Assembly: GCF_000737575.1 (NCBI RefSeq) | Contig: NZ_CP006270.1 | Location: 1,987,163 to 2,051,162, forward strand | Origin: Synechococcus sp. KORDI-49 | GTDB lineage: Bacteria > Cyanobacteriota > Cyanobacteriia > PCC-6307 > Cyanobiaceae | Direction: 5' to 3' | Length of the DNA stretch: 64,000 bases | Shown here: in pieces, positions 39,120 through 48,322 of the stretch | How positions within the stretch are numbered: the stretch's first letter is position 1 | How the letters are laid out: each line of letters begins with the position of its first letter | The notes under the pieces: generated by a model | Told to the model about the DNA's origin: nothing | Seen by the model: the letters and a program-made list of their open reading frames with translations, nothing else | Databases searched by the model: none | Made by a program: the position numbers and the translations under genes

Positions 39120-40496
39120 TCAGCCGCTCTCCTCGGCCACTGGAAAGAACACCGTCAGCTCCCGTTCGCGGCGAGCGTGGTATCTACCTCCGAGGCTGGC
39201 CAGCAGCTGTCGGGTGGCCTGCTGGCTCAGTTGCAGGCTTCCTGTGGTCGGATCCCAGCTGAGCACGGGGCCGACCTGCTCAGTCGTGTCACCGTCCGCT
39301 GCACTCCCCTCAGAGCCGGGAGGCGACTGATCGCTTGATTCCACAAGCAGTTGCAGCTTGAGGCGAGCTCCGGCTGCCCGCAGAAGCAGGATCAGCTGAC
39401 TTCCCGCCGGCAGTCCTCGACCGCTGCGATCGATCAGGCCTCCGAGCATCGGCTCCAGCCGCCGGGGATCACTCAGAACAGGAGGCAGGTCAGCCTCCAG
39501 ATCAAGCACCAGGCCAATGCCCCGGCGCTCCAGCTGATCACCCCAGCCCGGAGCCAGGGATCGCAGGATCGTCTCAAGGTCGGTTCTGGCCAGGCTGGTT
39601 TCCTGCGGCTGACGCTGCAGTTCGGCGGCGTGGAAAATCAGTCCGAAGCGGTCGATCTGTTCACTGCACTCCACATCGATCTGGCGCAGACGGCCCTGAA
39701 CGATCGAGGGCAGATCCCTGCGACGCAGCAGGGAGCGGATCAGCGTTCGGATCGTCGCCAGTGGGGTGCGCACTTCATGGGTCAGAGCCTCCAGCAGGCT
39801 GAGGTCATCCTCCCGGTCGCTGGCGTCCGGCACAGCCTGCGGTGATGAGGCCTGCGGTGATGAGGTCTGCAGGGTGAGGCTCGGTGCCGTGGTGGCCAGC
39901 CGCTCGGCGAGTCTCGGCCAGAAGCGCTGCTGCAGCTCGTCATCACTGTGCAGCGGCCCGAGGTCGGCCAGTTTCTCGGCGAGTGTCTCCGCTTGCAGCG
40001 GGTGCTCCTGCTGCAAACGATGGCCCAGCAGTGCGAGCGCGTCGGAGAGGGTCTCCGGATCACTGCGCATCAGCAGCTGACGCTGTCCGGGATCTCCGAT
40101 CAGCGCCAGGGCCAGCTGCAGCGTCGGCGTGATGACCAGCAGGAACGGATCCTGTCCATCGCTGTCCTGAAGCGGCAGTCGCTGGAAGTGCGAGCCCTGC
40201 TCGAACGACGCCTCCCGACCGGCGGCCGGAAGCGCCGTCTGACCCGGTGCGAGACGGTCGAGGCTCTCCGGAGCCCAGACCCATCCATTCAGGTGGCGCA
40301 GCAGCTCCGGCTCATACAGCGCCGGCAGTGGTGCGGCCAGCCACAGACCGCCAGAACGTCCGTTGCTGAGCAGTTCCTGCTGCAGCGTTTCCAGGGCGGC
40401 CCACCAGAGCCGCCGGACGCCGGTTTCATCACAGGTGCCGTGAACCTGGTCCCTGGCCAGAAGCCGGCGCAGGTCGTTGAAGCTGGTTCCGCTCAC
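39120..40496 (-). CDS. Sensor histidine kinase-like protein with degenerate ATP-binding domain
   Basis: The 458-residue protein has an N-terminal GAF-like or unknown sensor region (1-200), a linker with a tandem SSPQA repeat, and a HisKA domain with phospho-acceptor H240 in EALTHEVRTPLATI. After it I cannot find the N box asparagine, nor the G1 (DxGxG) and G2 (GxGxG) loops: the corresponding part reads DPRRLEPMLGGLIDRSGRGL. No transmembrane segment is evident. The ATG overlaps the rodA stop by 4 bases, suggesting a link to cell shape control. Catalytic competence is uncertain. Confidence 0.75.
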   Translation of the reverse strand: MSGTSFNDLRRLLARDQVHGTCDETGVRRLWWAALETLQQELLSNGRSGGLWLAAPLPALYEPELLRHLNGWVWAPESLDRLAPGQTALPAAGREASFEQGSHFQRLPLQDSDGQDPFLLVITPTLQLALALIGDPGQRQLLMRSDPETLSDALALLGHRLQQEHPLQAETLAEKLADLGPLHSDDELQQRFWPRLAERLATTAPSLTLQTSSPQASSPQAVPDASDREDDLSLLEALTHEVRTPLATIRTLIRSLLRRRDLPSIVQGRLRQIDVECSEQIDRFGLIFHAAELQRQPQETSLARTDLETILRSLAPGWGDQLERRGIGLVLDLEADLPPVLSDPRRLEPMLGGLIDRSGRGLPAGSQLILLLRAAGARLKLQLLVESSDQSPPGSEGSAADGDTTEQVGPVLSWDPTTGSLQLSQQATRQLLASLGGRYHARRERELTVFFPVAEESG

Positions 40497-41734
40497 CAGT
40501 GACCTGCCGACGTCGATCGGCTCTGTCTCAGAACGGAGAGGCTGAGGCCGAGGGCGATGAAGTTCACCACCATCGCTGAGCGTCCGTAGCTGAGAAATGG
40601 AAGAGGGATCCCTGTGACAGGCCCGAGACCGATGGTCATGAAGATGTTGACCACGACCTGGAACATCACCATGGTGCCGATGCCGATCACCACGAGGGCT
40701 TCGAAATCGGTGCGCGCGGCGCGGGCCACCTGCAGCATCCGGGCCATCAGCAGCGCGAATCCGATCACCACCAGCAGACAGCCGATGAATCCGGTCTCCT
40801 CACCGAGAGCGCTGAAGATGAAGTCGGTGTGCTGTTCAGGGATGAAGCGCAGCTTGGTCAGTTGCCCCTGGAGGAAGCCACTGCCGAAGAGTCCTCCCGA
40901 ACCGATCCCCACGGTGCTCTGCAGAAGGTGATAACCGCCGCCGAGTGGATCCTTGGCGGGATCGAGGAAGAGCACCAGACGATCGCGTTGATAGTCCTTG
41001 AGGCCATGCATCCAGAGCCATGGGGTGACCGCTGCCATGGCTCCGTGGATGGTCACGGTGATCAGGGCTGCCAGCCGCTTCCAGGGCAGAGCCGAGTAGG
41101 CCAGCACTCCCATCAGGGGAATCCATGCCGCCATGGCCCAGGGCAGCAGCCCGGAGAGCAGGGCTGTGATCAGCGGTGAGAGCAGCAGCACCAGCCACTC
41201 GAACGGCATGCCGGACCAATACAGCATGGTCAGCATCAGAGCGCCGAAGACCAGAGAGGTGCCCAGGTCCGGCTGGATGAACACCAGCAGCCAGGGGACG
41301 GAGATCACACCGAGTGGTCGCAGGAGATCCACCGGTCGTTCCACGGGGTGACGGGCCAGCACGGCGGCCACCAGCAGGATGGCGGCGATCTTGGCGAACT
41401 CCGAGGGCTGCACATGCACCCCTGCGATGCTGATCCAGCGCTGAGCTCCGAGGGCGGTGGTGCCGATCAGCCGCACCGCCACAAGGCTGGCCACGGTGAG
41501 GATGTAGATCGGAATCAGCAGAGGTCGCAGCCGGCTGAGGGGAAGCCTCTCGAGCATGAGCGCGATCACCGTGCCCACGGCTGCTGTGACCCAGTGCTGA
41601 TACCAGTTCGCATAGTCAGCCTGACGCTGCGTGCTGGCGATCAGAACGCCCGCGACCGCCACCATCGCCAGGGGAACACCCCAGAGCACCCATTCCCGCT
41701 GTCTCCCCCGTCGGCCGCGGCTGGTGCTGAACAT
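40493..41734 (-). CDS. rodA: Peptidoglycan glycosyltransferase RodA (SEDS family)
   Basis: RodA polymerises glycan strands with PBP2 during elongation. The 413-residue protein has about ten hydrophobic segments and the SEDS landmarks GAQRWISIAGVHVQPSEFAK, IFSALGEETGFIGCLLVV and GPVTGIPLPFLSYGRSAMVV. The choice RodA over FtsW rests on length and the absence of an ftsQ/murG context. It starts 2 bases after mrp and overlaps the downstream kinase-like gene. Confidence 0.93.
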   Translation of the reverse strand: MFSTSRGRRGRQREWVLWGVPLAMVAVAGVLIASTQRQADYANWYQHWVTAAVGTVIALMLERLPLSRLRPLLIPIYILTVASLVAVRLIGTTALGAQRWISIAGVHVQPSEFAKIAAILLVAAVLARHPVERPVDLLRPLGVISVPWLLVFIQPDLGTSLVFGALMLTMLYWSGMPFEWLVLLLSPLITALLSGLLPWAMAAWIPLMGVLAYSALPWKRLAALITVTIHGAMAAVTPWLWMHGLKDYQRDRLVLFLDPAKDPLGGGYHLLQSTVGIGSGGLFGSGFLQGQLTKLRFIPEQHTDFIFSALGEETGFIGCLLVVIGFALLMARMLQVARAARTDFEALVVIGIGTMVMFQVVVNIFMTIGLGPVTGIPLPFLSYGRSAMVVNFIALGLSLSVLRQSRSTSAGHW

Positions 41735-41736
41735 CC

Positions 41737-42831
41737 TCAGGTCGGCTGCCCCACCGTGTCCGCCAGGGAGGCCGCATGGAACACAGCTTCGGCCAGCTGT
41801 CGGAACTCCTGGGCACTGGTGGAATCAGGTCGGCTGGTCACGATCGGCCGGCCGGCATCGCCTGCTTCCTGCAGTGGCATCTCCATCGGGATCTGAGCCA
41901 GCAGTGGCACGTCGTAGTCCTGAGCGAGGGTGGCCCCACCGCCACTGCCGAACAGGGCGTAGCGGCGGTCGGGCAGATCCGGAGGGATGAAGGCGGTCAT
42001 GTTCTCGGCCACGCCAAGCACGGGGATTCCCAGCTGGCGGAACATCGCCAGACCCCGGCGGGCATCCTGCAGAGAGACCTGCTGCGGCGTGGTCACGATC
42101 ACAACGCCCGCCATGGGCACGGCCTGTGCCAGAGACAGCTGGGCATCGCCCGTTCCGGGGGGCAGATCCACCACCAGGACGTCCCGTTCCCCCCACTCGG
42201 CCTGATAGAGAAACTGTCGGATGATTCCGTTCAGCATCGGACCCCGCCAGATGACGGGTTGGTGCTCGTCGATCAGAAGCCCCATCGACACCATGGCCAC
42301 GCCGCAGCTTTCGATCGGGATGATGCGCTGCTGATCACCGCTGCCTTGCACCTCCGGGGTGCAGTCCGCCACCCCCAGCATGGTGGGTACGTTGGGGCCG
42401 TAGATGTCGGCGTCGAGCAGTCCCACGCGATGTCCCTGCTGGGCCAGGGCGCAGGCGAGGTTCACCGCAACGGTGCTCTTGCCGACACCGCCTTTGCCGC
42501 TGCTCACGGCGATCACCTGCCGCACGCCTGGAATCGGCTGACGCTCCGCCGGCTGACCATGTCCGGCCTGGCCGATCCCCCCCTGGCTGGGGGGCTGTCC
42601 CACTTCGATCTGAACCTCTTCGATGCCGTCGAGCTGGGTGAGCAGAGTGCGCGCTTCGTCGGCAATCCGCTCCCGCTGACTCTGGGCGAATCCAGGCAGC
42701 ATCAACCGGAACACCACCCGTGGAGGCGCGACGCGCACCTGATCGATCCAGCCGAGCTCCATGACCGGTCGGCCGCTGCCGGCATCCTTCACCTGTTCCA
42801 GGCAGCTGACCGCCTGCTCCGCCGTGACCAT
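41737..42831 (-). CDS. mrp: Mrp/NBP35/ApbC-type iron-sulfur cluster carrier ATPase
   Basis: The 364-residue protein has an N-terminal MIP18/DUF59 domain (to about residue 80), a linker, and a P-loop ATPase with deviant Walker A SSGKGGVGKST (residues 110-120), DADIYGPNVPTMLG and LVVDLPPGTGDAQLSLAQAV. The CxxC pair that bridges a cluster in many Mrp/ApbC dimers is missing: the region reads GVAENMTAFIPPDLPDRR. It is first in the mrp-rodA-kinase run. Confidence 0.93.
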   Translation of the reverse strand: MVTAEQAVSCLEQVKDAGSGRPVMELGWIDQVRVAPPRVVFRLMLPGFAQSQRERIADEARTLLTQLDGIEEVQIEVGQPPSQGGIGQAGHGQPAERQPIPGVRQVIAVSSGKGGVGKSTVAVNLACALAQQGHRVGLLDADIYGPNVPTMLGVADCTPEVQGSGDQQRIIPIESCGVAMVSMGLLIDEHQPVIWRGPMLNGIIRQFLYQAEWGERDVLVVDLPPGTGDAQLSLAQAVPMAGVVIVTTPQQVSLQDARRGLAMFRQLGIPVLGVAENMTAFIPPDLPDRRYALFGSGGGATLAQDYDVPLLAQIPMEMPLQEAGDAGRPIVTSRPDSTSAQEFRQLAEAVFHAASLADTVGQPT

Positions 42832-42947
42832 GTTCAGAGCTGATGCGAGCGGATCCTAGGGGTGGCCTTGCGTGACAGTCCCTGTCGGGATCTTGTCGGG
42901 GCCTCACCCGGGCTGTTTAGGTTCACAGATCCGAACCCGTCACTTCC

Positions 42948-44045
42948 ATGGTCCGCAGCCTGCTTCAACGCGTTCTCGGTCGTTCCGGGAGTCCGGCGTC
43001 TGGAGCCCCGCAGGCTGCGCTGGAGCGTCCGCCTGCCGATTCCCGCGACCGGGCCAGATCCATGGTGATCGGCCTCCAGGACGAGATCTGCGCCGGCCTG
43101 GAGGCCCTCGATGGAGAGGGGCGTTTCGTCGAGGAGTCGTGGGTGCGTCCTGAGGGCGGAGGGGGCCGGTCCCGGGTGATGCGTGAGGGACGCGTGTTCG
43201 AGCAGGGAGGCGTGAACTTCTCCGAGGTGCAGGGAGACCAGCTTCCTCCCTCGATCCTCAAGCAGAGGCCCGAAGCCGAAGGGCATCCCTGGTTCGCCAC
43301 CGGAACCTCCATGGTTCTGCATCCCCGGAATCCCTACATCCCAACGGTTCACCTCAACTACCGCTACTTCGAGGCCGGCCCGGTGTGGTGGTTCGGTGGC
43401 GGTGCTGATCTGACGCCCTATTACCCGTTCCTCGACGACGCCCGTCATTTCCATCGCACCCATCAGGCGGCCTGTGATTCGGTGCATCCGGATCTGCACA
43501 AGGTGTTCAAGCCCTGGTGCGATGAGTACTTCTTCCTGAAGCATCGCGATGAGACCCGGGGGGTCGGCGGCATTTTCTACGACTATCAGGACTCCAACGG
43601 ACTGCTCTACAAGGGCCAGGACAAGGGCGGTCCGGCCGCGGCCATCTCCTCGCAGCTGGGATCCTGTCCGCTGGGCTGGGAGCAGCTGTTCTCCCTCGGG
43701 CAAGCCTGTGGACGCGCTTTTCTCCCCTCCTATTCCCCGATTGTCGAAAAACGTCAGCCGTTGACCTACGGCGATCGGGAACGCGACTTCCAGCTCTACC
43801 GCCGGGGTCGCTACGTGGAATTCAATCTGGTCTGGGACCGCGGCACGATCTTCGGTCTGCAGACCAATGGCCGTACGGAATCCATCCTCATGTCCCTGCC
43901 GCCCCTGGTGCGTTGGGAGTACGGCTTCAAGGCCGAGGCCGGGTCCAGAGAGGCTCTGCTCACTGAGGTGTTCACCAAGCCTCAGGACTGGCTGGGTGAT
44001 GCCTCACTCGAGGATCGTTGCCGTCCCCACCAGGCGGTGTCCTGA
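42948..44045 (+). CDS. hemF: Oxygen-dependent coproporphyrinogen III oxidase
   Basis: HemF carries out the two oxidative decarboxylations to protoporphyrinogen IX for heme and chlorophyll. The 365-residue protein has [30 protein letters not shown] and [20 protein letters not shown], all HemF signatures. It also lies in the pathway feeding phycobilins. Divergent from mrp and tail to tail with an amidase gene 3 bases away. Confidence 0.97.
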   Translation: MVRSLLQRVLGRSGSPASGAPQAALERPPADSRDRARSMVIGLQDEICAGLEALDGEGRFVEESWVRPEGGGGRSRVMREGRVFEQGGVNFSEVQGDQLPPSILKQRPEAEGHPWFATGTSMVLHPRNPYIPTVHLNYRYFEAGPVWWFGGGADLTPYYPFLDDARHFHRTHQAACDSVHPDLHKVFKPWCDEYFFLKHRDETRGVGGIFYDYQDSNGLLYKGQDKGGPAAAISSQLGSCPLGWEQLFSLGQACGRAFLPSYSPIVEKRQPLTYGDRERDFQLYRRGRYVEFNLVWDRGTIFGLQTNGRTESILMSLPPLVRWEYGFKAEAGSREALLTEVFTKPQDWLGDASLEDRCRPHQAVS

Positions 44046-44048
44046 CGC

Positions 44049-44933
44049 TCAGCCGCGTCCGACTCCCCGTTCCAGGGCATCGACGACGCGCAGAGCGAGG
44101 CATTCCACGGTCTGATCGCGCCGTGCGGGATCCCTGAGGCCCTGCTCGAGAGCGCCCTGAAGCATGCCGATCTCAAGGATGCCGATCCCGCGGCGCGGTC
44201 CTCCGAGCCCACCCCGGAACAGGCGTGGGAAGCGGCCGAACGCTTCCGCCAGGCTTTCATCCACAGTGTTGAGCCGGCGGTTGACAGCCGGGATCAGGCC
44301 GGAACCGAAGCCATAGGGGCTGTAGGCGTCGAAGTGGATCTCCAGGACGTACTCCCCTCGGGCTGAACGTCGTTTCGCCTGGGACCAGTTGGTGGCAGGG
44401 TTCGCATGGTTGCGGATGGTCAGAGACGGTGGGGTGTAACCGCTGATGTTCAGCCCACGTGCCTGGCCGAGACGCACGACAGCGTCCTGCACCTTGAAAT
44501 TCCAGAACAGTTCGTCCCGCATGCGGGCGTCCATGGGCGCCTGCTTGAGAACATCCACCGCGTATCCCGGAGTCCCTGCTCCGTCCATGGCCTGGGAGTC
44601 GGCATGGCCGGCCATCACAACGATCGGCAGATCCTGGCTCACCGGATCGAGGCCCCGCCAGCTCCCCGGCATCCGGGTTCGGGCTCCGAGCAAGGGATCG
44701 GGATCCGACGGCCTGGGGCAGTTTCCCTTGACCGCAGCAGGGGAGGGCGTCTCTGCCGCAGGCGGATCCGGTAACCAGTTGCGACCGGCAACCGTCAGGT
44801 TCTGCTGCCCTGAATCCTTCGGCTGCAGGGGGCCTTCCCCGGCGTTGGCCAGAACAAGTGCGGCCAGGGACAGCGTCGTGACGGCAAAGCTCACGGACGT
44901 GCGGCGACGGCACATCCAACCCGGGAGAGGCAT
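44049..44933 (-). CDS. N-acetylmuramoyl-L-alanine amidase-like zinc hydrolase, probably exported
   Basis: The ATG at 44933 (MPLPGWMCRRRTSVSFAVTT) gives 294 residues with a basic stretch and then a hydrophobic signal or anchor ending near AALVLANAGEG. The Amidase_3 pattern is visible as VVMAGHADS (zinc His), a second conserved region YVLEIHFDAYS (zinc His), and GIGILEIGMLQ (catalytic Glu). It probably trims peptidoglycan in the periplasm. It lies 10 bases after a CCB-type gene on the same strand. Confidence 0.7.
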   Translation of the reverse strand: MPLPGWMCRRRTSVSFAVTTLSLAALVLANAGEGPLQPKDSGQQNLTVAGRNWLPDPPAAETPSPAAVKGNCPRPSDPDPLLGARTRMPGSWRGLDPVSQDLPIVVMAGHADSQAMDGAGTPGYAVDVLKQAPMDARMRDELFWNFKVQDAVVRLGQARGLNISGYTPPSLTIRNHANPATNWSQAKRRSARGEYVLEIHFDAYSPYGFGSGLIPAVNRRLNTVDESLAEAFGRFPRLFRGGLGGPRRGIGILEIGMLQGALEQGLRDPARRDQTVECLALRVVDALERGVGRG

Positions 44934-44943
44934 CGGTTTGAAG

Positions 44944-45498
44944 TCAGATCGGAGAGGACAGCAGGGATCCATCGCTGGCCAGTTCAAGCGGGCCTGCCAG
45001 CTCCTGCTCGATGGCGATCAGCTCGTCGCGGTGGGCCCGCAGGCGCAGGGCACTGCCCCCTTGAGACGTTTCCTCCAGCAGCCGCAGTTCAAGCTGTTCG
45101 GTGCGGGCTGCCCGTCGGATGTAGATCACACCGGCCAGAGGGCCGAGGGCGATCAGAAGCAGAGGCCAGGCATGAAGCCCGGGCGCCAGCTGACGGAGGA
45201 CGAGAGCGAAGCTGCCGGCTCCTGTGGCCGCCAGCAGCGAGAGGAGCACGGCTAGTGGGCGGCTCGCGGAGACCTCGCCGCTGAAGCGCAGCAGCTGGCG
45301 TTCAGCGTCTCCGCCATCCCGGTTCCATCCACGGGCTTCCAACCAGTGACTGAGCCCCTCAAGCACTTCCAGCGGAGGCCTGGGGGACTGGATGTCCACC
45401 ACCGTGGTTCGATCCTTGCTGGCCGCCCGGAGGAAAAACACCAGGCCGATGGCCAGGAGCACCGTGAGCAGAAGTGTTGATTGGAAGCCCGGCGGCAT
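44944..45498 (-). CDS. Cofactor assembly of complex C subunit B-type protein (CCB2/CCB4)
   Basis: The 184-residue protein opens with a membrane helix (FQSTLLLTVLLAIGLVFFLR), then VVDIQSPRPPLEVLEGLSHW and a second hydrophobic hairpin near residues 80-125 with WPLLLIALGPLAGVIYIRRA. That arrangement fits the cyanobacterial homologues of CCB2/CCB4, needed to attach heme ci to cytochrome b6. The assignment is from general resemblance and would need a profile search. Confidence 0.65.
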   Translation of the reverse strand: MPPGFQSTLLLTVLLAIGLVFFLRAASKDRTTVVDIQSPRPPLEVLEGLSHWLEARGWNRDGGDAERQLLRFSGEVSASRPLAVLLSLLAATGAGSFALVLRQLAPGLHAWPLLLIALGPLAGVIYIRRAARTEQLELRLLEETSQGGSALRLRAHRDELIAIEQELAGPLELASDGSLLSSPI

Positions 45499-45550
45499 GG
45501 TGGGCCTGAATTCGCTGAAACCCTACTCAGGTGCTCCGCACTTCCTGGAA

Positions 45551-45934
45551 TCAGGAGAGCACCAGGCTGTGGGAATCAAGCCAGCTGTGCCAGGGCTCCA
45601 TCAGCCGTTCGGCTTCCCGTCTGGCGTCGGCCTGCAGATGCAGCATCCGCCGTGGACGGCCCCGGCTCGGGCAGCGTTGGGTGTAGGTGCTGATCGAACC
45701 CTGCTGCTCGAGAAAATCGAGGGCCTGTTGCAGCACGGTTTCGGAGAGCCGCAGCTGGGGCTTATCCCTGTTCAGCTTCTGCAGCAGTCCGGAGGGATAG
45801 TTGTCGTCTTTGAGCAGGCATTCCAGAACCCAGCAGACGGCCAGTTCCAGGTCGAGGAACTGCGGCGGCGGCTGACGGAAATACTGTTCGATATCTGCAA
45901 GGCAGGTGCGTGAAGGCTTGCGGCGGGAGAACAC
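45551..45934 (-). CDS. Winged-helix (PadR-like) protein
   Basis: The 127-residue protein has the size and pattern of a small winged-helix regulator: a helical start (CLADIEQYFRQPPPQFLDLE), ELAVCWVLECLLKDDNYPSG, LRLSETVLQQALDFLEQQGS as a recognition helix, and a wing with RGRPRRMLHLQADARREAER. The clock protein Pex of S. elongatus belongs to this PadR-like group, so a Pex relative is possible, but I cannot confirm it. No neighbour clearly shows its target. Confidence 0.6.
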   Translation of the reverse strand: MFSRRKPSRTCLADIEQYFRQPPPQFLDLELAVCWVLECLLKDDNYPSGLLQKLNRDKPQLRLSETVLQQALDFLEQQGSISTYTQRCPSRGRPRRMLHLQADARREAERLMEPWHSWLDSHSLVLS

Positions 45935-46049
45935 AGCGGCTGAGTCGCTGACTCCATGAAAAGCGATCTCATTTTGAGATTCAAGAGGGAGTTTGTGATT
46001 CGGCTGGCCGCGGGCCCGCCAGACTCGAGCAGTTGCCGGGAACTCACCC

Positions 46050-46694
46050 GTGGCTGATTCGCCGACTAGCCCTGCTGAATTCGCTGTCTTTGACAGGGAC
46101 CTTGATGAAGCCTGGACCGACCGCTACCTGCAGACGGATGCCCTGGCGGTCGACACCGAAGCGATGGGACTGGTGCATGGTCGCGATCGCCTCTGTCTGG
46201 TGCAGATCGCTGATCAGGACGATCGCGTCGCCTGCGTGCGCATTGCCCTCGGTCAGAGCGAGGCCCCCCAGCTGCGCAGGTTGATGGAGGCTGAGACGGT
46301 GGAGAAGGTGTTTCATTTCGCCCGATTCGATGTGGCGGCTCTGGCCAGCGGGCTGGGGATCGCCGTTCACCCCTTGTTCTGCACCAAGGTCGGCAGTCGG
46401 TTGGGCCGCACCTATACCCCTCGCCATGGACTCAAGGATCTGGTGCAGGAACTCGTGGGTGTGGAGCTGGACAAGGGGGCCCAGAGCAGTGATTGGGGTC
46501 GCGTCGACGAACTCACCGATGCGCAGCTGGCCTATGCCGCCAACGATGTGCGCTACCTGCTGCCGGCACGCCGGAAACTGGAGACGATGCTGCGCCGTGA
46601 GGGGCGCTGGGAGCTGGCCCAGCGCTGTTTTGGCTGCATCCCTGTCGTGGCTGAGTTGGATCGTCTGCGCTTCAACCAGACCTTCGAGCACTGA
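46050..46694 (+). CDS. rnd: RNase D-like 3'-5' exonuclease (DEDDy)
   Basis: The 214-residue protein contains only the exonuclease domain: DTE in ALAVDTEAMGLVHGRDRLCL, EKVFHFARFDVAALASGL, and the third motif QLAYAANDVRYLLPARRKLE with the DEDDy tyrosine. The HRDC domains of E. coli RNase D are missing, so it is a short single-domain form common in cyanobacteria. It probably trims tRNA or other RNA 3' ends. Confidence 0.9.
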   Translation: MADSPTSPAEFAVFDRDLDEAWTDRYLQTDALAVDTEAMGLVHGRDRLCLVQIADQDDRVACVRIALGQSEAPQLRRLMEAETVEKVFHFARFDVAALASGLGIAVHPLFCTKVGSRLGRTYTPRHGLKDLVQELVGVELDKGAQSSDWGRVDELTDAQLAYAANDVRYLLPARRKLETMLRREGRWELAQRCFGCIPVVAELDRLRFNQTFEH

Positions 46695-46708
46695 CGGGGG
46701 CGGACAGC

Positions 46709-46957
46709 TCAGTCCTCGAGCATGAAGTCGGCATGCCCTTCGCTGGACTGCAGCAGGGCTCCGAGTTCCTGGCTCCGGGATGTGTCCAGCTCATCCAGCA
46801 TCTCCTGAGCCACCCGACGGCGGTCTTCCACAGCCTTGCTCCCAGCACGGGCTGATGCCATGTCCACCTGGCGTCGGGCACTGGCAAGGCTGATGCCGAG
46901 CCCGCTGGCGAGCCTGGCGCACAACTTCACGTATTCGGGATCTTGAAGGGCGGCCAT
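46709..46957 (-). CDS. Conserved small hypothetical protein
   Basis: The 82-residue product (MAALQDPEYVKLCARLASGL through EGHADFMLED) is helical and charged with no cysteine clusters or membrane span. ISLASARRQVDMASARAG and DRRRVAQEMLDELDTSRSQE suggest two or three helices. I have no function for it. It is tail to tail with the exonuclease gene and 19 bases downstream of the stop codon side of a glycosyltransferase-like gene's end. Confidence 0.6.
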   Translation of the reverse strand: MAALQDPEYVKLCARLASGLGISLASARRQVDMASARAGSKAVEDRRRVAQEMLDELDTSRSQELGALLQSSEGHADFMLED

Positions 46958-46976
46958 CTCTGCTTACCGGATGCCT

Positions 46977-48218
46977 TCAGTATCCGTGCAACCGGTCCAG
47001 GACCAGCCGTGCCAGGCGGGCACTGCCTCCTGGAGGTCCCATCCGGTGCCGTCCGATGCCACCAAGCTTCGTCCGCAGTGCTGCATCATCCAGCAGTTGA
47101 GCGAGTCGTTCGGCCAGCTCGGATGGAGTGCGACAGGGCCGCACAGCACCTCCCAGCAGCCGGCTCTGACGGACTGCAAATCCCCACTGGAACTGGGGTC
47201 CCGGTCCCGGCAGAGAGACGGCCGGAATGCCCAGCCCTACCAGCTGTTCCGTGGCGGTGCCCGCGGTGGCCACTCCGGCTTCCGCCCAGCCGGCCCATCG
47301 CGCGAAGCACCCGGGGCCGATGAGGATCATGCGACGTCCGCTCACCCAGCAGGCCGCCGCCTCGAGTGACTCCGACGGGGGCAGGCTGCGGCGATAGCCC
47401 TGATCCAGCAGCACCCGCTCGAGCGCTGACAGGGGCGGCTGCGATCCCACCGCCACCAGCACCGCCAGAGGGACCGGGGTGTGCATCGAGGACAGGGACC
47501 CCAGCAAGCGCCGGAAATTCTCCAGGGCCTCCGGCATGCGGCTGCCACAGAGCAGCAGCACGCGACGGCAACGGCAGAGCGCTGTCGGGACCGCGACTCT
47601 TTTAAGACCATCCATCATCGGATTGCCGGGAGCGAGGGCGTCAATCCCGTGCTGACGCAAGCCCCGGGCTGTGAGTCGGTCGCGCACCGCCACGAGCCGG
47701 CAGCGGTCACGCCGCATCAGAGCCCACTCCCAGGGATCCCATTCGCTGCCTTTGACGCGGTGGTAGCGGTCGCTGATGGAACGCCCCGGACCGCTTCGCC
47801 AGGTGTAATCGCTCTTCGGTGTGCCAATGAATCCGTACGGAGCACCGCTGCTGAACGCCAGGGCCAGCGGCAGCAGATCGCCCACAGCCAGCATCCGCCG
47901 CCCCTGGCTGGCCAGGCGTTTCACCAGGCGCCACTGATTCCAGCTCAGCAGCGGCAGACCGGCGGCAAGATCCTCCAGCAGTCCGCGGAGACTCTGATTG
48001 CTGAAGCCCCCGCTGGGGAGGCTGGCGTTGGGGCCGACCCTCTGCAGCCATCCAGCCTGGATGGCGTTGCTGAACACACTGCCACCGCCCACGAGAGACA
48101 GCACCTCAAGGGGCAGTCCCGGGCGGAACCGGTGGATCTCCTCCAGGACCCGCAGGGCGATCAGATCCTCGCCGTGGCCATTGCTGAGAACGAGAAGTGC
48201 AGCTTCTTCGCGGCTGAT
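46977..48218 (-). CDS. Lipid-A-disaccharide synthase-related glycosyltransferase-like protein
   Basis: The conserved part begins LVLSNGHGEDLIALRVLEEI and resembles LpxB/GT-B folds, with GSVFSNAIQAGW, WRSGPGRSISDRYHRVKGSE and the C-terminal nucleotide-sugar region GTATEQLVGLGIPAVSLPGP. Cyanobacteria often carry such a paralogue of LpxB. The frame stays open to an ATG at 48347, but that segment is antisense to the whole tRNA-Cys gene. Between the tRNA and the conserved core no ATG, GTG or TTG exists in frame, so I mark the first non-standard candidate (ATC, 48218). The real start is unresolved. Confidence 0.7.
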   Translation of the reverse strand: MSREEAALLVLSNGHGEDLIALRVLEEIHRFRPGLPLEVLSLVGGGSVFSNAIQAGWLQRVGPNASLPSGGFSNQSLRGLLEDLAAGLPLLSWNQWRLVKRLASQGRRMLAVGDLLPLALAFSSGAPYGFIGTPKSDYTWRSGPGRSISDRYHRVKGSEWDPWEWALMRRDRCRLVAVRDRLTARGLRQHGIDALAPGNPMMDGLKRVAVPTALCRCRRVLLLCGSRMPEALENFRRLLGSLSSMHTPVPLAVLVAVGSQPPLSALERVLLDQGYRRSLPPSESLEAAACWVSGRRMILIGPGCFARWAGWAEAGVATAGTATEQLVGLGIPAVSLPGPGPQFQWGFAVRQSRLLGGAVRPCRTPSELAERLAQLLDDAALRTKLGGIGRHRMGPPGGSARLARLVLDRLHGY

Positions 48219-48251
48219 ACGATCCCCTGATGGGAATGGCGATTCCCGATC

Positions 48252-48322
48252 GGCGGCATGGCCAAGTGGTAAGGCAGAGGATTGCAAATCCTTTATCCCC
48301 AGTTCGAATCTGGGTGCCGCCT
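48252..48322 (+). tRNA. tRNA-Cys (anticodon GCA)
   Basis: The 71-base cloverleaf has fully paired acceptor arms 48252-48258 and 48315-48321, the anticodon loop ATTGCAAA with GCA, and a T loop TTCGAATC. The discriminator is T, as required for cysteine tRNA. CCA is not encoded. Confidence 0.95.
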
